64,000 nt of DNA from Cyathus striatus (Eukaryota > Basidiomycota > Agaricomycetes > Agaricales > Nidulariaceae), in NCBI GenBank assembly GCA_025738555.1, contig JAOVFP010000011.1, positions 3,844,001 through 3,908,000 of the forward strand, given 5' to 3'. Below the pieces are notes generated by a model, which saw only the letters and a program-made list of their open reading frames with translations, did not search any database and was not told the DNA's origin. A program made the position numbers and the translations under genes. Positions 45,509 to 58,631 of the stretch are shown here, one piece after another. How positions within the stretch are numbered: the stretch's first letter is position 1; every line of letters begins with the position of its first letter.

Positions 45509-47181
45509 ATGACATCTACACTCAAGAGCGCTTTCCAACTCTTCCCAAAACCAAACCGCAGCTTACTTAAAACTAGCGACTACCCAGTGATCTGGGCTGG
45601 TGTCACTCCCTCATCAACCGAGACATTGCGACGCCTTCTCGAGGATAACCACAAGAACTGGCACGTATACTTGAACAGCAAAGGATTCCATAAGTATACC
45701 ACATACCTCTATATACTACAAGAACGAAACTAATCTCGTTCAATGTAGCCATACCGCTCACATTGTGTTAGCGCTCTGGTCGCTAGGAGCACACGAATCC
45801 GTCATTGAAGCTGCATTCGACTTAAGTGTATCTATTCAACGACCGGCGTTCACCTCCCCCGGCGTCATTGACGCCAAGAACTGGAAGGAACACTTGGGTG
45901 ACGAGAAGTAAGTTGAAAGCGGATTCATACTCTCGTCCGAGATCTAACATCAATTACAGTTACTATGATTCATATTTGAAGTTCTTTATCGATGAGGTTA
46001 GGACTAAAGGCGCAGCTGCCAGCCTTGAAGAGTATGTTTTCTCCGTAGACGCAAACGTCGGCAGCGAAGAACCAGCTATGGTCAGCCGGTTCGTTGATGG
46101 ACTTGTACACCCGCTTATCCATACTGGATATGGATTCGAGTTTAGCATGCCTGGAATGGTTGCTGAAGGTGAGCAGTTATGATGCCGACTCGATAGAGCA
46201 GCAACTTACATTTTCTTTACAAAGGCCTAGCGCAGACAGCTGTGCATCATACAAAAGGGTGGAAGATTATTCCACGATCGTTGTTCCAGCATACCGTCGC
46301 CCGGTTGACATCCAAGCTTGGCGAAACTGTTGGTTTGGAATATAGCACCGCAAAGAAGCCAGTGCATGCTCTGACAATTCTAGCAAGAGTTGTTGCTGAT
46401 CCTCGATTCGGGGGACAAAACCCTGTTGCACCGGTGGTTATTTATGAAACTGCCTACGATAAACATGGAGATGTCATTAATGCATACGTTGATCAATGGA
46501 TCCTGGAAGGTCCAATTGAGAAAAAAATTGAAGAGCTAGTCTGGATGTGTGCTGTCATCTACGGAGTTGGAGGCTTCCAAGAGGGGAAGCACTTCAATGC
46601 TGATTTTTCCAGTGAGCACACTTTTTCGATGCGAGAGATTAGTATTAACGTATCAATTTGACAGGTTACATTTTGTCACGTCGTCACTTTTCCTATCTTC
46701 CCTCGTCAACCAGTTGAGTCGGTCGTCCCAAGAGATCTTACTCAGGTCATACTTGGCGACAATTCTGGTTTGGTACATGGGTCGTGGGCGTGCTCCCATT
46801 AATATCGCAAACTTCTACGAAAAGGCCGCAACGATTCATACTATCTTCGGTACAGCGCCTTCACCGCATAAGAGTTCGTTTCCCTCCCCGACGTCCGAGT
46901 ACGCTGTGACACCGAACCCTTGGTTGCCAATACTGCAAAACACAATTGTACATCCTGACGATCACTTGGCAAAGCTTCAGCGTTCGCTAGTGCACTTCGC
47001 TGGTGTCTATGGTTTAAGCTCCCCAGGCTGTCTTGCAGACGTTGAACTAAAGGATGCTGACAAACTGGATGGTACACTCTTTATTCGTACGGCAATCTTG
47101 ACTGCAGCAAGATTTGGATGGGTCAGGGATGGAGAAGCGCAGCGGGAAGTCGATAGGAAAGGTTTCTACAGTAACGTTTGA
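45509..47181 (+). CDS. Questin-oxidase-like (DUF4243, AflY-type) protein, one splice junction problematic
   Basis: Family of Baeyer-Villiger-type oxygenases (Questin_oxidase; AflY in aflatoxin, GedK in geodin biosynthesis) that open polycyclic rings with NADPH; basidiomycete members are mostly uncharacterised. Exons 45509-45693, 45749-45907, 45960-46168, 46225-46611 and a last exon to 47181, about 490 residues. Family landmarks: HNHTAHIVLALWSLGA, FDLSVSIQRPAF, HLGDENYYDSYLKFF, GLVHPLIHTGYGFEF, GLAQTAVHHTKGW and LHFVTSSLFL. At the last intron the usual acceptor (gacag at 46660-46664) gives a reading shifted by one base; only an implausible 31-nt intron (46612-46642) keeps frame. So either a one-base loss (mutation or sequencing error) or unusual splicing. 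Stop at 47181. Confidence 0.85.
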
Positions 47182-49260
47182 AGACAATAAGTAGTTCGGA
47201 GTTAACTACTAGTCACTAGTTTCTGGTCGGCGGTAGTTTCCGTAGTTATCTTATCAATCTAAGGCTTTAAATGGACTTCTGCAGACATCTTTCTGGCGAG
47301 TTACTTCTTATTGAAGAGATATATACCCCGGAGGACGTGGATTTGATGATTTCAGGGCAAAGTAGGACTGAGAGGTTGGAGGTAGACGGCAACCAGAGAT
47401 AGCCAACGTGTAAATGAGATCCAGCCACAGCAAGTCACCCAACCAACAAGACACACCTTGCACCCTGTCGACTTGTGATCATAGAGGCATGTCGCGGCAG
47501 ACATATTACATGCATAATCGAAGGAAAGCTTAAGTACAGGTAGTGCGAGAGCATTATGGGCAGATGCAAACAAAGTGCATATCTAGAGAACCGTCCAGAT
47601 GGCGATGATGGCTGTGGCTGTCGAAAATCTGAGACGGAAGGAAGTCCTGAGGATGGATCCCTAAGAGAGTAGTAGAGATAGCCTGTATGCGCGAAGAATT
47701 AGAAGAGGTGGTGCGAATGTTTAGGCAGGACGTACCCTCCGTGAACTTCCCCTTCCACATAATCTCCTTCTCAGATGCCACCCCACTTGAACTTATTCCC
47801 TCCTTCCTACTTGAAGCCGCAGAGATTTCTTATTGAACGAGTAAACTAGGCCTTCCTGGCAAGGGAGGGAGCCCAGGGGCTGGTGACTGGTCGTCCTCTT
47901 AGAAACGGCCGTTATAAGCGAGAGCAAACCGACCCCACAGAACTACTTATCCCATAAGCCTCACGAGCAGCATGCATTGTGCTCAGCTTTGGACATGATC
48001 TTGCTCGATGGATAGTCAGGGTAACGTGTTGATGCTGGTGTCTGTTCTGCAAATTAGATATGGGCCAGTTGGTTCGAAATTGAAATTGAGCCTGTGTAGG
48101 TAGCGGTTCAAGTCGATGAACAAAGCCCGAAGGCCGCAAATTGATGGCGTGAATACAATGATCAACAGGGATCTTATCTTATCTTTACCCGACTCCAATC
48201 CAGATGCCGGACTAGAAATGATTTATACATATCGATACATATCGGAAATACTTACATTCTCGTCTGCCGTCATGCTTACAACTTGTTGAATATGCCGAAT
48301 CTTCTCAAGACTTCTTGGAATAAAATCACATTCAAATCGACTTGGCACCCTAACAAAACTAAGCACAAGGGGTCACAAACTACTAGCTGATAATAATTTA
48401 CATACCTAATGTGACCTGAGTCAAATCGTACTGGAGGATTACACCCTTGTCATTTTCACTATATATAGCTTTCCTGTCGTAATGTGGAGATAGTGCGAAA
48501 GCTCATCGGAGCGATTCCGCGGGGCGCATTCGAGGCGCATCAGATTCATAGTGCTCAAAGTTATTAACGCCTTCTCGCACTATGCGGTACCGGAGCTTAG
48601 TATGCAATGATTAATATTGGAGCAAACGTTACTGCATTGATGAGCACCTGAACTCTGTCACATAGTGTCGTCTTGACTGCAACTTGACTTTCGTCATTCA
48701 AGCACGTAGTAACGATTGCGACTTGAATACGAGTCCAAGTGGCAATGCTCCAACCGAAAACCACCACCAGCCGCAAATATTCTATCGACCCCTAACCTTT
48801 CCTCCAACATTCCTCAGTCCTGTTGATTCCAGGCCCACTTCTAATATCTATAAATAGTGAGTTCCATTTCCGACGAGGCCTGAAAATATAACCGCATATT
48901 GTCTGCTATCAGCTAGCTTGCCTACTTGTTGCTTAAAAGTTAAAGAAGCCGTACGCATGTCTGAAATTGTTCTCGATAACAGGGGCCAGATTCTCAGAAG
49001 CGAGAAAAATCTTGGTAAGGTCGGCAAATGAGCGGAGAAAGTTGTCAGGTCAGAACGTGTGATTTAAATGACGTACTAATATGGATATATAATCCGATGA
49101 AGTGTTATATTAAGGGGTGCGACTGTGGTGCGGCGAACTGTCAGCAACCATCGGCGCTGCAAGGAAGGGCTGGGAATGGCTGAGCTAGGTAACTGTGCGA
49201 CATGCATCCCTTTCATATATATATAACAGCACATCGGATGACAGTGAGAATCGCTTCAAG
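47182..49260. other. Intergenic with one arm of a 12-kb-spaced inverted repeat
   Basis: No gene recognised. The stretch 47360-47395 and especially 47566-47935 is an inverted, roughly 80 percent identical copy of 60720-59780 (shared gatggcgatgatggctg-like, gcctgtatgcgcga, ggtcgtcctcttagaa). It is probably a fragment of a dispersed element. The remainder to 49260 is unassigned and includes the promoter of P450-8. Confidence 0.5.
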
Positions 49261-51344
49261 ATGGAGAACCCTACGTCCCTTCTGACTGCTGGCGTTGGTA
49301 TTCTGACTGCATGCCATCTCCTCAGGCTTTACATCAAGACATGGAATTCGCCCGTACGTGTTCACCGCTTACAGACTCGGGAATGACGTTCTAACCGCTG
49401 ATGTGTTCCAGTTGCATGCCATTCCGACTGTTGGATATTCAGGTTTCCTGACATCCTACATCACTGCCATAAAGTATCTGTTTCGAGCTAAGGATTTAAT
49501 GCAGGAAGGATACGATAAGGTAAGTACCACACCATTGCTATAATTTGTTACGCTGATTATGCTCTAGTACCCAGGACAAGTATTCAAAATTGCGACAATA
49601 GGAAAATGGCTTGTTCTCGCAACAGGTACTCAACAGGTGAATGATATACGAAAAGCAAAAGAGGATCAGCTTTCAGCTATAGAAGCCATCAACGAGGTTC
49701 GTCTGTCTTATACTTACCTGAATTACTAGTGTCTTATTCTTTAAAGATCATAACAATGGATATCTTGCTTAGTCCTCAAATTCTGATGGATGATTACCAC
49801 ACTGAAGTAGTTCGCAACCACGTTACACGAAACATACCTGTCCGTTATGCAGAAGTCAAGGACGAAATCTCTAGTGCATTCACCGAGCTAATACCAGCTG
49901 TTGAGAACGGTACGCGGTTGGTCTTCACGTTTTGGTTCTTGGTCTAACCGGCTGGCGTGTGATATTTAGAATGGACCGGAATAGTAGCTTTTAAAATGGT
50001 TCTGAAGTCCGTAGTGAGGACAAGCAATAGGCTTCTTGTTGGGCTACCATTGTGTAAGCTTTTAGATATTCGCTTGCATTGAGAAACTAATCAACCTTTC
50101 ACATTAGGTCGAAATGCAGATTATGTGAAGTTGCAGGAAAACTTCACAATTGACCTATTCAAAGCCTCTATGATGATACATATGTTTCCTCTGTCCCTTC
50201 GACCGTGAGTACAGCCGTATATCATTGCGTTGGTCATTATGTAGTGAAATTCTTTTGCAGATTTGTTTCTCGATTTATTAATGTTGAATCCAAGCTTCAG
50301 CGAGCGATCAAACACCTTACACCTCTTATCGAAGACCGTATCGCTAAGATCGATTCTTTAGGACCTGACTATCCCGACAAGCCTGTATGTTTTCGGCTCC
50401 GGTGCTCCTAGCTCAATGTTAACGATTGCACTGTTTGACAGAACGACGTGATCAGCTGGTGCTTAGAGCACGCTACAGGAGATCAACGCACTGTCCGTGA
50501 ATTGGCTATAAGGGTGATGGTTATAAACACCGGTGCAATACACACGACAACTATGGTTCGTCACAGAATTAAATATACGAAGTTTTATTCATATATACAT
50601 GGGGTTTCAGGCGTTTACGCACGTACTATACGATTTAGCAATTCATCCAGAATACGTTACAGCTATGCGAGAGGAGGTGGAATCGATAATTGAGGAATAT
50701 GGATGGACGAAAGATGCTATTGACAAGATGCATAAAGTGGATAGCTTCATTAAGGAATCGATGAGACCAACGATCCCTGGCGCATGTAAGCTCCCCCTCT
50801 TTCGTGATTATATGCCATTAATTGGATGAATAGTTGCAATGCTTCGCAAGGTTGTTTCTGACTTCACATTTTCGAACGGACAGGTCATCCCTACCGGTGC
50901 CTATGTTGCGGTTGCGGCATATCCCATGCACCTCGACGATGTCCGTTTATTTTATTACTGACAGGAAGGACTATACTAACCAATTACTTAGGAAATCTAT
51001 CCCGGTGGGCATGAATTTGATGGTTTCAGGTTTTCGAAGAAGGGCGACGAAGGTGAAAGTGATACGAAAAATAAAGTCGTTTCTTTGGCTTTAGACTATG
51101 TGGCATTTGGTCATGGACGTCACGCATGGTGTGTTCGCTTGGGTTTAATCATAATCACTATTTCTAATAGTCAAATAGTCCCGGTCGATTCTTCGTTGCA
51201 AACGAGATGAAGACAATGTTGGCTCACGTCCTATTGAATTATGACGTGAAGTTGCCTACAAATAAACGGCCTGCGAACTTTTGGCTTGAAGATAAACAGA
51301 TGCCAAACCATCGTGCCAAGGTTCTGTTCAGAAAACGAAGATGA
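49261..51344 (+). CDS. P450-8: cytochrome P450, ent-kaurene-oxidase-like, intact
   Basis: About 505 residues in 12 exons on the plus strand, start MENPTSLLTAGVG at 49261 with hydrophobic anchor, end FRKRR at 51344. Landmarks: LHAIPTVGYSGFLTSY, the I-helix NTGAIHTTTM, the K-helix E-S-M-R, VVSDFTFSNG after intron 9, FDGFRF, and the haem loop FGHGRHACPGRFF with the Cys codon split by intron 11. Every intron has a GT donor, including intron 4, where four paralogues use GC. Converges with the SET gene (51800-53288), 455 bp between the two ends. Terpenoid oxidation is inferred from the family only. Confidence 0.92.
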
Positions 51345-51799
51345 AGAGGTTACATGGTTTTACTAGTAGCACGTCGTGCAGATTTTTCTTGAGATACTTA
51401 TGCACGTTAATACTATAATTTCGTTGTGGTAGTTTGTCCTCGATTTCACCCAGTGGTAGAGAAGTTGAAACCTACGAGTCGTCAAACGTTGAACGTTGTA
51501 GATTGAAAATGTCCCGACACCTGACCACCTTACTATGGCGGGCGTTAAGGTCTTGAAGTTTAGGCACTTGACGCATAACCGACTTGTGACTTGCTTGCGA
51601 CAGGAATTAAGTACAATTCTAGTAATATCACAATGACTCCTCATGTTAAACATACTCGGCAGTAGGAAGAGAACGGCCTGGATCGGAAATAAGCAAGTAA
51701 TTTAAATGAGGCAATAGTTCAAAGAAAGTTCAAAATCCGCCTCGAGTTCATCCTCTTGAAACCCCACAAATCGCCACAGCACATTCTACAGACCAGTGA
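51345..51799. other. Convergent 3' intergenic region
   Basis: Shared 3' flank of P450-8 and the SET gene. A minus-strand frame of 96 residues here has no recognisable features and is not called. Confidence 0.45.
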
Positions 51800-53288
51800 C
51801 TAATATTCAAAACATCCCGTATGCGCCAATGCATACTTAATTATCCCCTCCTTTAAATCCTTCTCTTCCTTCTTAAACTTCTCCTTCTCCTTCTCATCCA
51901 CCCTCTCATCTAAATCACTCACAACTGTACAAGCTCCAATACGCTTATCCATGACTATATGGTACTGTTCTAACCCATCCAGATCCTGTGATTCCATCCC
52001 TTTCATCACTTCAATGCAAGTATCATATATATCCCTTGCATTTTCTATTTTATCATATTTGAATAGTTCTGTGTATTTGTTACTCAGGTCCATGAGTATG
52101 GTGTCAGGGGACTCATTAGGCGACTCTAAGTCGGAAATAACGCAGGAGCCGCATTCACATGTGAACCCATAGTACTTGCTGAATTCTTTTTGACGTTTTT
52201 CAGTGATTGGATTCTCAAGTGCGTCGAAATATGCGATCAGAACCTCATCTCCTGCTGCAATTCGCCTTGTTGCGCGGATTTGGTGCGAAAAAGTGGTGGG
52301 GCTGAAGAGTGGTATTGAGCAGTTAGGTCTGCAGCTGCAAGGAGCAGGTAAGAAAAGGCACAGAAGTGGAGGATTTGAAGTATTTTCAATACCTATGGTT
52401 AATCCTTGACATGTTTTTAAAAACCACACAGTATAAGGCCTCCTTCTCGGTATTCCTTCGAGTCATTTCGTCAAGATAATCAGTCTCATACGCGTTTATA
52501 CTCAGAATATTTTTGAACTCAAGATCCGCGTCGTCTGACAGGTTTTTATGAAGCGCCAGAAACGCCTCCTGGTTCTCCTCGCTCATACGCTCAAATGCAA
52601 CTTTCAAAGAAGCATCCAATTTACACGGCATAGAACATTCAGGTGGCATCCCCTCAAAGTCAATATCACGAGGAGCAATAATCAATGGCCGTTCAGCCAC
52701 AATCGAATCTCCAACTTCAAGCACCTGTCTCGCAAACATCCCCAATCCAAATCGTTCTGAAGATTCGCGGATCTCGTACACCGACGACGAAGTGTCTGGT
52801 AGTATCGGGGGAGGATTAAAATCGGGAAGAGCGAGGAGGGTTCGTTTGGTGCTTGCGTAGAAGATACATTCGGTTGTCTGTGCCAGTGTGCTAACGTTGT
52901 GTGTAGATGGCGGGATTCGGGTGCATACGAGTGCGTCGTCAGGGGTTTCTTCGAAATCTGAAATAGAAAGTGTTTCTGTGCGTGCGATAATACGAAATGG
53001 GTGGTTGACAGTGGCTACATCATCTAAATCAATTTATGTAGGAAGTAAGTTGGACAATGACTACGAGGAGATAGAATGAATCGAACCGAAAGCAACGATG
53101 CGAACATCAGGTAGTGATTCTGGGAAACTGTAGTTTGGATTGGAGTCAGTTCCTACATAATGCGATTTATGTCACGAATATAAACTTAGTGGTATTTTGA
53201 AATATTGCGAGTTTGGTAACATACCTGACCCATCACCAGAATGAGAGGGCTTCTCCAGCTCTTTATTGTCGGGCGTGTCACGGTTCAT
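51800..53288 (-). CDS. SET-domain protein (putative lysine methyltransferase)
   Basis: About 410 residues, four exons, start at 53288 (MNRDTPDNKELEK). An N-terminal region without MYND finger is followed by a split SET domain: FGLGMFARQV (AdoMet-binding G-x-G), a helical insert, RINHSCRPNCS (the NHSC motif, Ser codon split by an intron whose 3' end is ccttgcag), DEVLIAYFD, and the post-SET cysteines CECGSC. The C-terminal tail is charged and helical. Such SMYD-like SET proteins are expanded in agaricomycetes; substrates unknown, nuclear or cytosolic. The relic at 2167-3047 is a paralogue missing everything between FGLGMFA and the post-SET cysteines. All motifs for activity are present here. 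Confidence 0.88.
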
Positions 53289-54681
53289 TGTGAAATCTAA
53301 GGGCTTAGAAGCAGTACAGGGTTTGGGTTAGGGCTTCAGAATTCAAAGAATTCAAACCGAAATAGAAACAATTACATGCATAGACTGAGAGAGTCTCAGT
53401 TGTCATTTGATCGCTTGGCCATTATTTTTATCGAGTGGAACCATCGCAACAAACTCATAAAACTAACTTTGTTTCCAAATTCTCTTTAAGCTTCCAGTAA
53501 TGAGATCTAGCGTCCCATTCACTGCTTGGTTGGTACTATCAATGTTTTACCGTGACCAATTGGTGACAGTAGTCACCCACACGCACACGTGTTCGCTGAG
53601 CCAAGTTGGAGAACGCCTGAGAAGAAGTTAGAACGGTCAATGACAACGCTCTCCCCCAAACCCAACTCATGAACCGCCTTTATATTCTCTCTATCTCTAC
53701 CCATGCCTCACCGCCCATAACAATACCTTCATATTGTCACAAACTATAAATTACAACCAAACTCCTCCCCGAAACCACCAACCTAATACGCTACACACGA
53801 ACACGCGTGCAGAACTTGGCTGCGCCCGGACCTTTTCTCGTTGCTCCGAACTACATACCGCATGTGTAATCCAACGTGGGTTCTCAAACGCGTCCTATCG
53901 ATCGACATCTCTGTAATAATGGAAGGCTCGGGAATACGTTGTTGATTCGAGAACAAGTTTAAAGCGCTGATTAAGGAGATTGATGATGAGGTATGTTTTA
54001 CTCTTCCAGTTCATCTCATAGGTATAGATAGATTTAACAAGGGATACAGTGCTTCATCGACACAGTGCACACCGTCTTCGAACTAGGTAAAGCATAAGGA
54101 TGCATCGAAGCAGAACAGATAATGAAATCTACCCTTGCGAGGGGTTTACAGCTCGTTGGCGCAACTCCCTCCCTTCTTTTTTCTTTCATACTACCACAAC
54201 GTGAATAGCCAATGAATACAAGAAGACAGTGAGAAAAAATGAAGCACTCGAATACCGCTTCTGGTCCGTCACAATCGACGAACCCAACGAGGCTTCATTG
54301 ATTCTCCGCTACGAAGTACACTACGGAGTGGAGATACGCAACGGAGCACTCACTACCGGTTTGTCTACCCTGCTTTCTCCCCATCCATCCCCTAACTTAC
54401 CCTGCTCCTTGTGTTGTGGTCATTGTGGGTGGCCGGGGGGAGTTATTGGATCGAACCCTGCGGTGATCTGCCTTGTGTAATATCAGTGGGTGTACTCTGA
54501 TTATGTTTATATCAGAATAATCAAATGGACGCGTCCGTATGCCAGCGTGTCAGCCAAATATAGCATGGTGGGTAATGTTCATAGCCAGTACATGTTTCGC
54601 ATTCATTATTACATAAATGTCAGTCAGATCATCATGTATACATAGAACGTTTCCATCATCAAAATAATGTGTGTAGTCTCC
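53289..54681. other. Intergenic, possible decayed exons
   Basis: No assembled gene. A plus-strand frame at about 54220-54360 reads like protein (TIDEPNEASLILRYEVHYGV), and another short piece near 53950-53992 ends at a good donor (gatgag|gtatgt), so a decayed gene may lie between 53900 and 54400. Family not recognised. Confidence 0.3.
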
Positions 54682-56105
54682 CTAAAGCTTTACTCTTCTT
54701 GGTCTTGACGTTATGTGCTTCGCACATCCAAGGTTAACGTATTGACGCTGTGACTTGGATGTTTCTAACAAGATGCTATAGATCTCATATGCTACGCGCT
54801 CTGGCATTTGTACTGGTAACTAGCCAAGGTGGTTTTCAGCCGTTCATTCGTACATTCTAGTGGGAAGTACATACATAATGCCCTCCGCCTTCTATGACTG
54901 TCACCGAAGCAAGCTTCTCTCGGTCTTCTTCGATGTTTCCTTCTATTTGCTGATACAATGGTTCAGGCCTGCGAATAACTAATCTTAATACGGCTCGAGC
55001 TGCAGTTGACTAAACACAAACCATATGTCGTGAATAGAACCAAAGATTAGATGAGTTGGAAGCACATGGTAAATAGAACGAAGGTGAGCAAGCGATTTGA
55101 GGTCATGTCCATCGTCCATGAAGCATGCCGTTTCTTGCTCAGGCATTGTTTTCATACTAATGCGCGAGGAGTCTTCTGGATCAGGTCGGAAGTACGTCTC
55201 CTATTTATTTAAAAAAGAAGTTGAATTAGCGGTCTTGAAGTAAATTCTTAAACACTTAACTGAAATAATTTGAATGACATCTGGATGGAAGTCTTTCCAT
55301 GGTAAATGTGTTTTTATCCAACTCATGGCTTCATCGATCGTTGACCAACTCCTCTTTCTTCTTTGGTTGGACACTTTGACCCTCTTATGTACAGCTGTAA
55401 AATACGGCTCTGCTAATTTACCACAATGAGGTGATTCCATGAGAATAAGGCATTTGATAGGTAGCTCCTGGGGGACAGGATCCAAAGATTGTATCCTAAT
55501 AGAATGAGATGAGCTCAGGCGAACGTGATAGCTTAAGTACATACATAGATCCTCCACCACCTGAATGACATATTGCAACGAGATTTTTACGCTCCTGCTG
55601 AGTTAAGGAATCGGAAGCCATGAATGCCTTGATCGCAGTGGCATATTGACATCCTGCAACTTGAAAAAAAATCAATAGATTGAATGAGGGAGAGCAGATG
55701 GTTTATTAATTACAGCAAATTGAATAATGTTTTATCAGTGTTTTCTCATTTAACATGCTTGCATCGCCATGGTTAGGACGCTCGATTGTCCAAACGGATT
55801 CAATGGATATATCGGTCTGACGAGAACTAAGCTGGTACAGCGACTTAATAACTGGTAACCATGTTTCTTGGTCTAGATTCTTCAGGGCAACAGGAAATAA
55901 ACGGTACAGAAAGATATAATGACTCACTCAGAGTGAATCCTCCAATGAACAAAAGAGAGTAGGTAGGCCTTGTAAGGGGAAAACTGACACTGGAAAGGGG
56001 AAGCGTATATTTAGTCGCAATGAATTTCAATGGGTGGTCATAGCAATAAGATAGCACGACAGAGCTGGAGGTGAAAGGGCTTAATGTTTCTTTCGTTATT
56101 GGCAT
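54682..56105 (-). CDS. Alpha/beta-hydrolase fold protein
   Basis: About 350 residues in about seven exons, start at 56105 (MPITKETLSPF), stop at 54682. Exon 1 ends in a LLFIGGFTL strand that leads to the oxyanion-hole turn. Exon 2 has NQETWLPVIKSLYQLS and then WTIERPNHGDA, as in fungal hydrolases related to peroxisomal lipase Lpx1 and toxin-biosynthesis hydrolases. The nucleophile elbow is ICHSGGGG (Ser in a G/C-x-S-x-G setting). Near the end, VIEGGGHY supplies the catalytic His; the acid is probably in the SIHDIW segment. The C-terminus is RRVKL, close to but not a standard peroxisomal PTS1. Divergent from P450-9 with a 368-bp shared promoter. Confidence 0.8.
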
Positions 56106-56473
56106 CGAGTACGAAGATCGTTAGTGAGGGGGTATTAAGGAATAAGTATGTGACGTCGGAATTGCCTTGCTTATGTGTGTGCGAATATGGGCGCTGGGCG
56201 CTGAGCGCTGAGTCCCTGATCACTAGATTATGTTTAAGTATTTGCGAATATGGGCACTTCTCTGATCACTAGATTAATTCTTGGGGTGGTAATCAGCGCG
56301 GGGAGTTTAATCGAGATATCGCAGAGATAGATACTTACGAGAAGCCTTGGTCAATGGTACCGGTTCCCAGTCCTGGACAGGCGATATGGGCATACATATC
56401 AATACATACACATACACGCCTACACATATATATGGTATACTATGTACTTACATACCGCACCGCATTCGAACTT
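56106..56473. promoter_or_regulatory. Divergent promoter between hydrolase and P450-9
   Basis: 368 bp separate the two start codons. Contains a direct repeat: tgcgaatatgggc with ctgatcactagatta at about 56189-56228 and again at 56241-56276. Also tacatatatatggtatac near 56423-56440, which may serve as TATA region for P450-9. Confidence 0.45.
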
Positions 56474-58631
56474 ATGTCGTTTATAACGAGCTATATTCCT
56501 GTCATACTCGCCTTGTGTATTGTGATCTTAACATTCTCACGACGTCAACGCCGCTCTTCCCCACTCCCTCCAGGTTAATGCATTTCGAACGTGTCGCTCT
56601 GACAACTAACAACTCCCACATATAGGACCTCCTGCTTCGCCATTTATCGGAAACACTCATCAGCTGCCTCTCACCGATTCTTACATTAAATTTAATGAGT
56701 GGGCCACGAAATACGGTAATTTCATTATGTTAAAGCAATGCTAGAATCTAATGCCTTATTATATTAGGACCTGTAGTGTACTTTCGAACATTCGGACGCG
56801 AGTTTGTGGTCATCAACGACATGAAAGTAGCAACCGACCTATTTGAAGGGCGTTCTAAACTCTACGCTACGAAGCCACGTCTTGTAACGTCAATATTTAT
56901 TATCAGGTTTTATGTAGCTCATATATTTCGACTCCAGGTTATGGCTGGTGAGTTGGTCGGAAAGGAGAAAACATGCATGATATTCGCAAAATACGGTACA
57001 TTGTTGAAAGAATGCCGTAAAATATCGCACGGCTGGTTGAATAAGAAACAAGTCAAGAACTCCTGGAGAATACAGGAGATAGGATCTTATCGCCTCATCG
57101 CATCACTTCTAGAGAATCCAACTCAATTTTCAAAGCATATTCGAACATAAATATATATTTCTTGTTCCAATGATAAAACACTAATAACGTTGATATTCTA
57201 CTGTGTTTGATAGTCAAGCAGGAAGTATTATACTACGACTCGTCTATGGTATCAAATGTCTACCTGAAAATGATCCAAATATTGCTTTATCCGAACAAGT
57301 CTCGGACCTGACAGCCTTGGCGATGCGTCCAGGTTATTGGTTATGCGACTCATTTCCTATTTGTAAGTTACCTTTCACTACATGCCTATTTATCGCACTA
57401 ACACAATATACTTATAGTATTCCAGTGGCACATATTCCTTCATGGTTCCCAGGGGCCACCTTTAAACGCTGGGCTGAGAGAACTAGACACTTAACAAATG
57501 AGTTCGTGTGCCGGCCGTATTATGCGGTGAAAGCAGACGTTGTATGTATATCCAAACGGGGTACAATTGTGCGCGTTGCATACCAACATTTTTGACATTT
57601 AGATAAATGGATCTACGACACGCGAGCCCTCTTGGGTCTCTGAAAGTATCCATGATGAATCAGGTCGCATTCTATCTGGAAACAAGGAGCACCAACTCAT
57701 GGTGGCTGCAGGAAGTATGTATAATGGTGGCATCGATACCGTGAGTTAAACTTAGCGAGATATCATTAGTAAAAAAGTTACTAGTTATATATGTAAGACT
57801 GTAGCACTGATTAGAACATTCATTCTTATGATGACTCGCAATCCAGACATTCAAAAAAAGGCACAAGCTGAAATTGATAACGTTGTAGGTACTCAACGCT
57901 TGCCGATCATGTCTGATATAGATGCGTTACCGTATCTCAACTACATCACCAAAGAAGTACTCCGTATGACCTCAGTCATTCCAGTTATGCCACATAGTTT
58001 GGATGAAGATGATGTAAGTTCGTCAATTTATCCAATGCGAGTCGTCATTTGAGCTTTTTTAGATTTATGAAGGGTATTTGATACCAAAAGGCGCTTGGGT
58101 TATGGTAAACACTTGGTAAGTTGCGCAAAATTGACATGGGGTGCGGCGCTGAGTCGATTTAAAAAACACCAGAGCAATATTTCATGATCCAAACAACTAC
58201 CGCAATCCGTTCGAGTTCAACCTGAAAGATTTAGTCCTTTGCGTGGATCTGCGGCCGAGCTAGATCCAGAGGTGCTATGTTTTGGGATTGGCCGAAGGTT
58301 AGCCCCACATTTTAGTTTCTGCTTTCGGGCTAAACAGAATATTATCAGATCTTGTCCTGGACTAAATCTCGGAAAATCTTCGTTGTTTTTGTACATGTCA
58401 CACATATTGTTCACATTTGATATCAAGTCAAGGCAAGGGTGTGATCCTCCTCCAGTACTATTTGACTCAGGTCACATTAGGTATGTAGATTATATTCATA
58501 GTTTGTGATCTCTTGTGCTTAGTTTTTTCAGGGTGCCAAGTCCATTTGAATGTGATTTTATTCCAAGAAGTCTTGAGAAGGTTCGGCATATACAACAAGT
58601 TGTAAGCCTGACGGCGGATGAGAATATGTAG
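56474..58631 (+). pseudogene. P450-9: cytochrome P450 of a second family, damaged
   Basis: A microsomal P450 resembling the basidiomycete O-methylsterigmatocystin-oxidoreductase-like group: anchor IPVILALCIVILTF, PLPPGPPASPFIGNTH, the I-helix GSMYNGGIDT, the K-helix E-V-L-R, PERF at PERFSPL and a haem loop split by an intron into FGIGRR and SCPGLNLG. At least two lesions are visible. First, a splice donor at about 57149 reads AT where GT is needed (CGAAC|ATAAAT), although the exons on both sides fit (IRT | QAGSIILRL). Second, one base is missing just before PERF at about 58219, so the frame runs into a stop. The junction after DSFPI (57363) may also be out of frame. The rest of the structure is normal, so the damage is recent. 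Confidence 0.8.
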
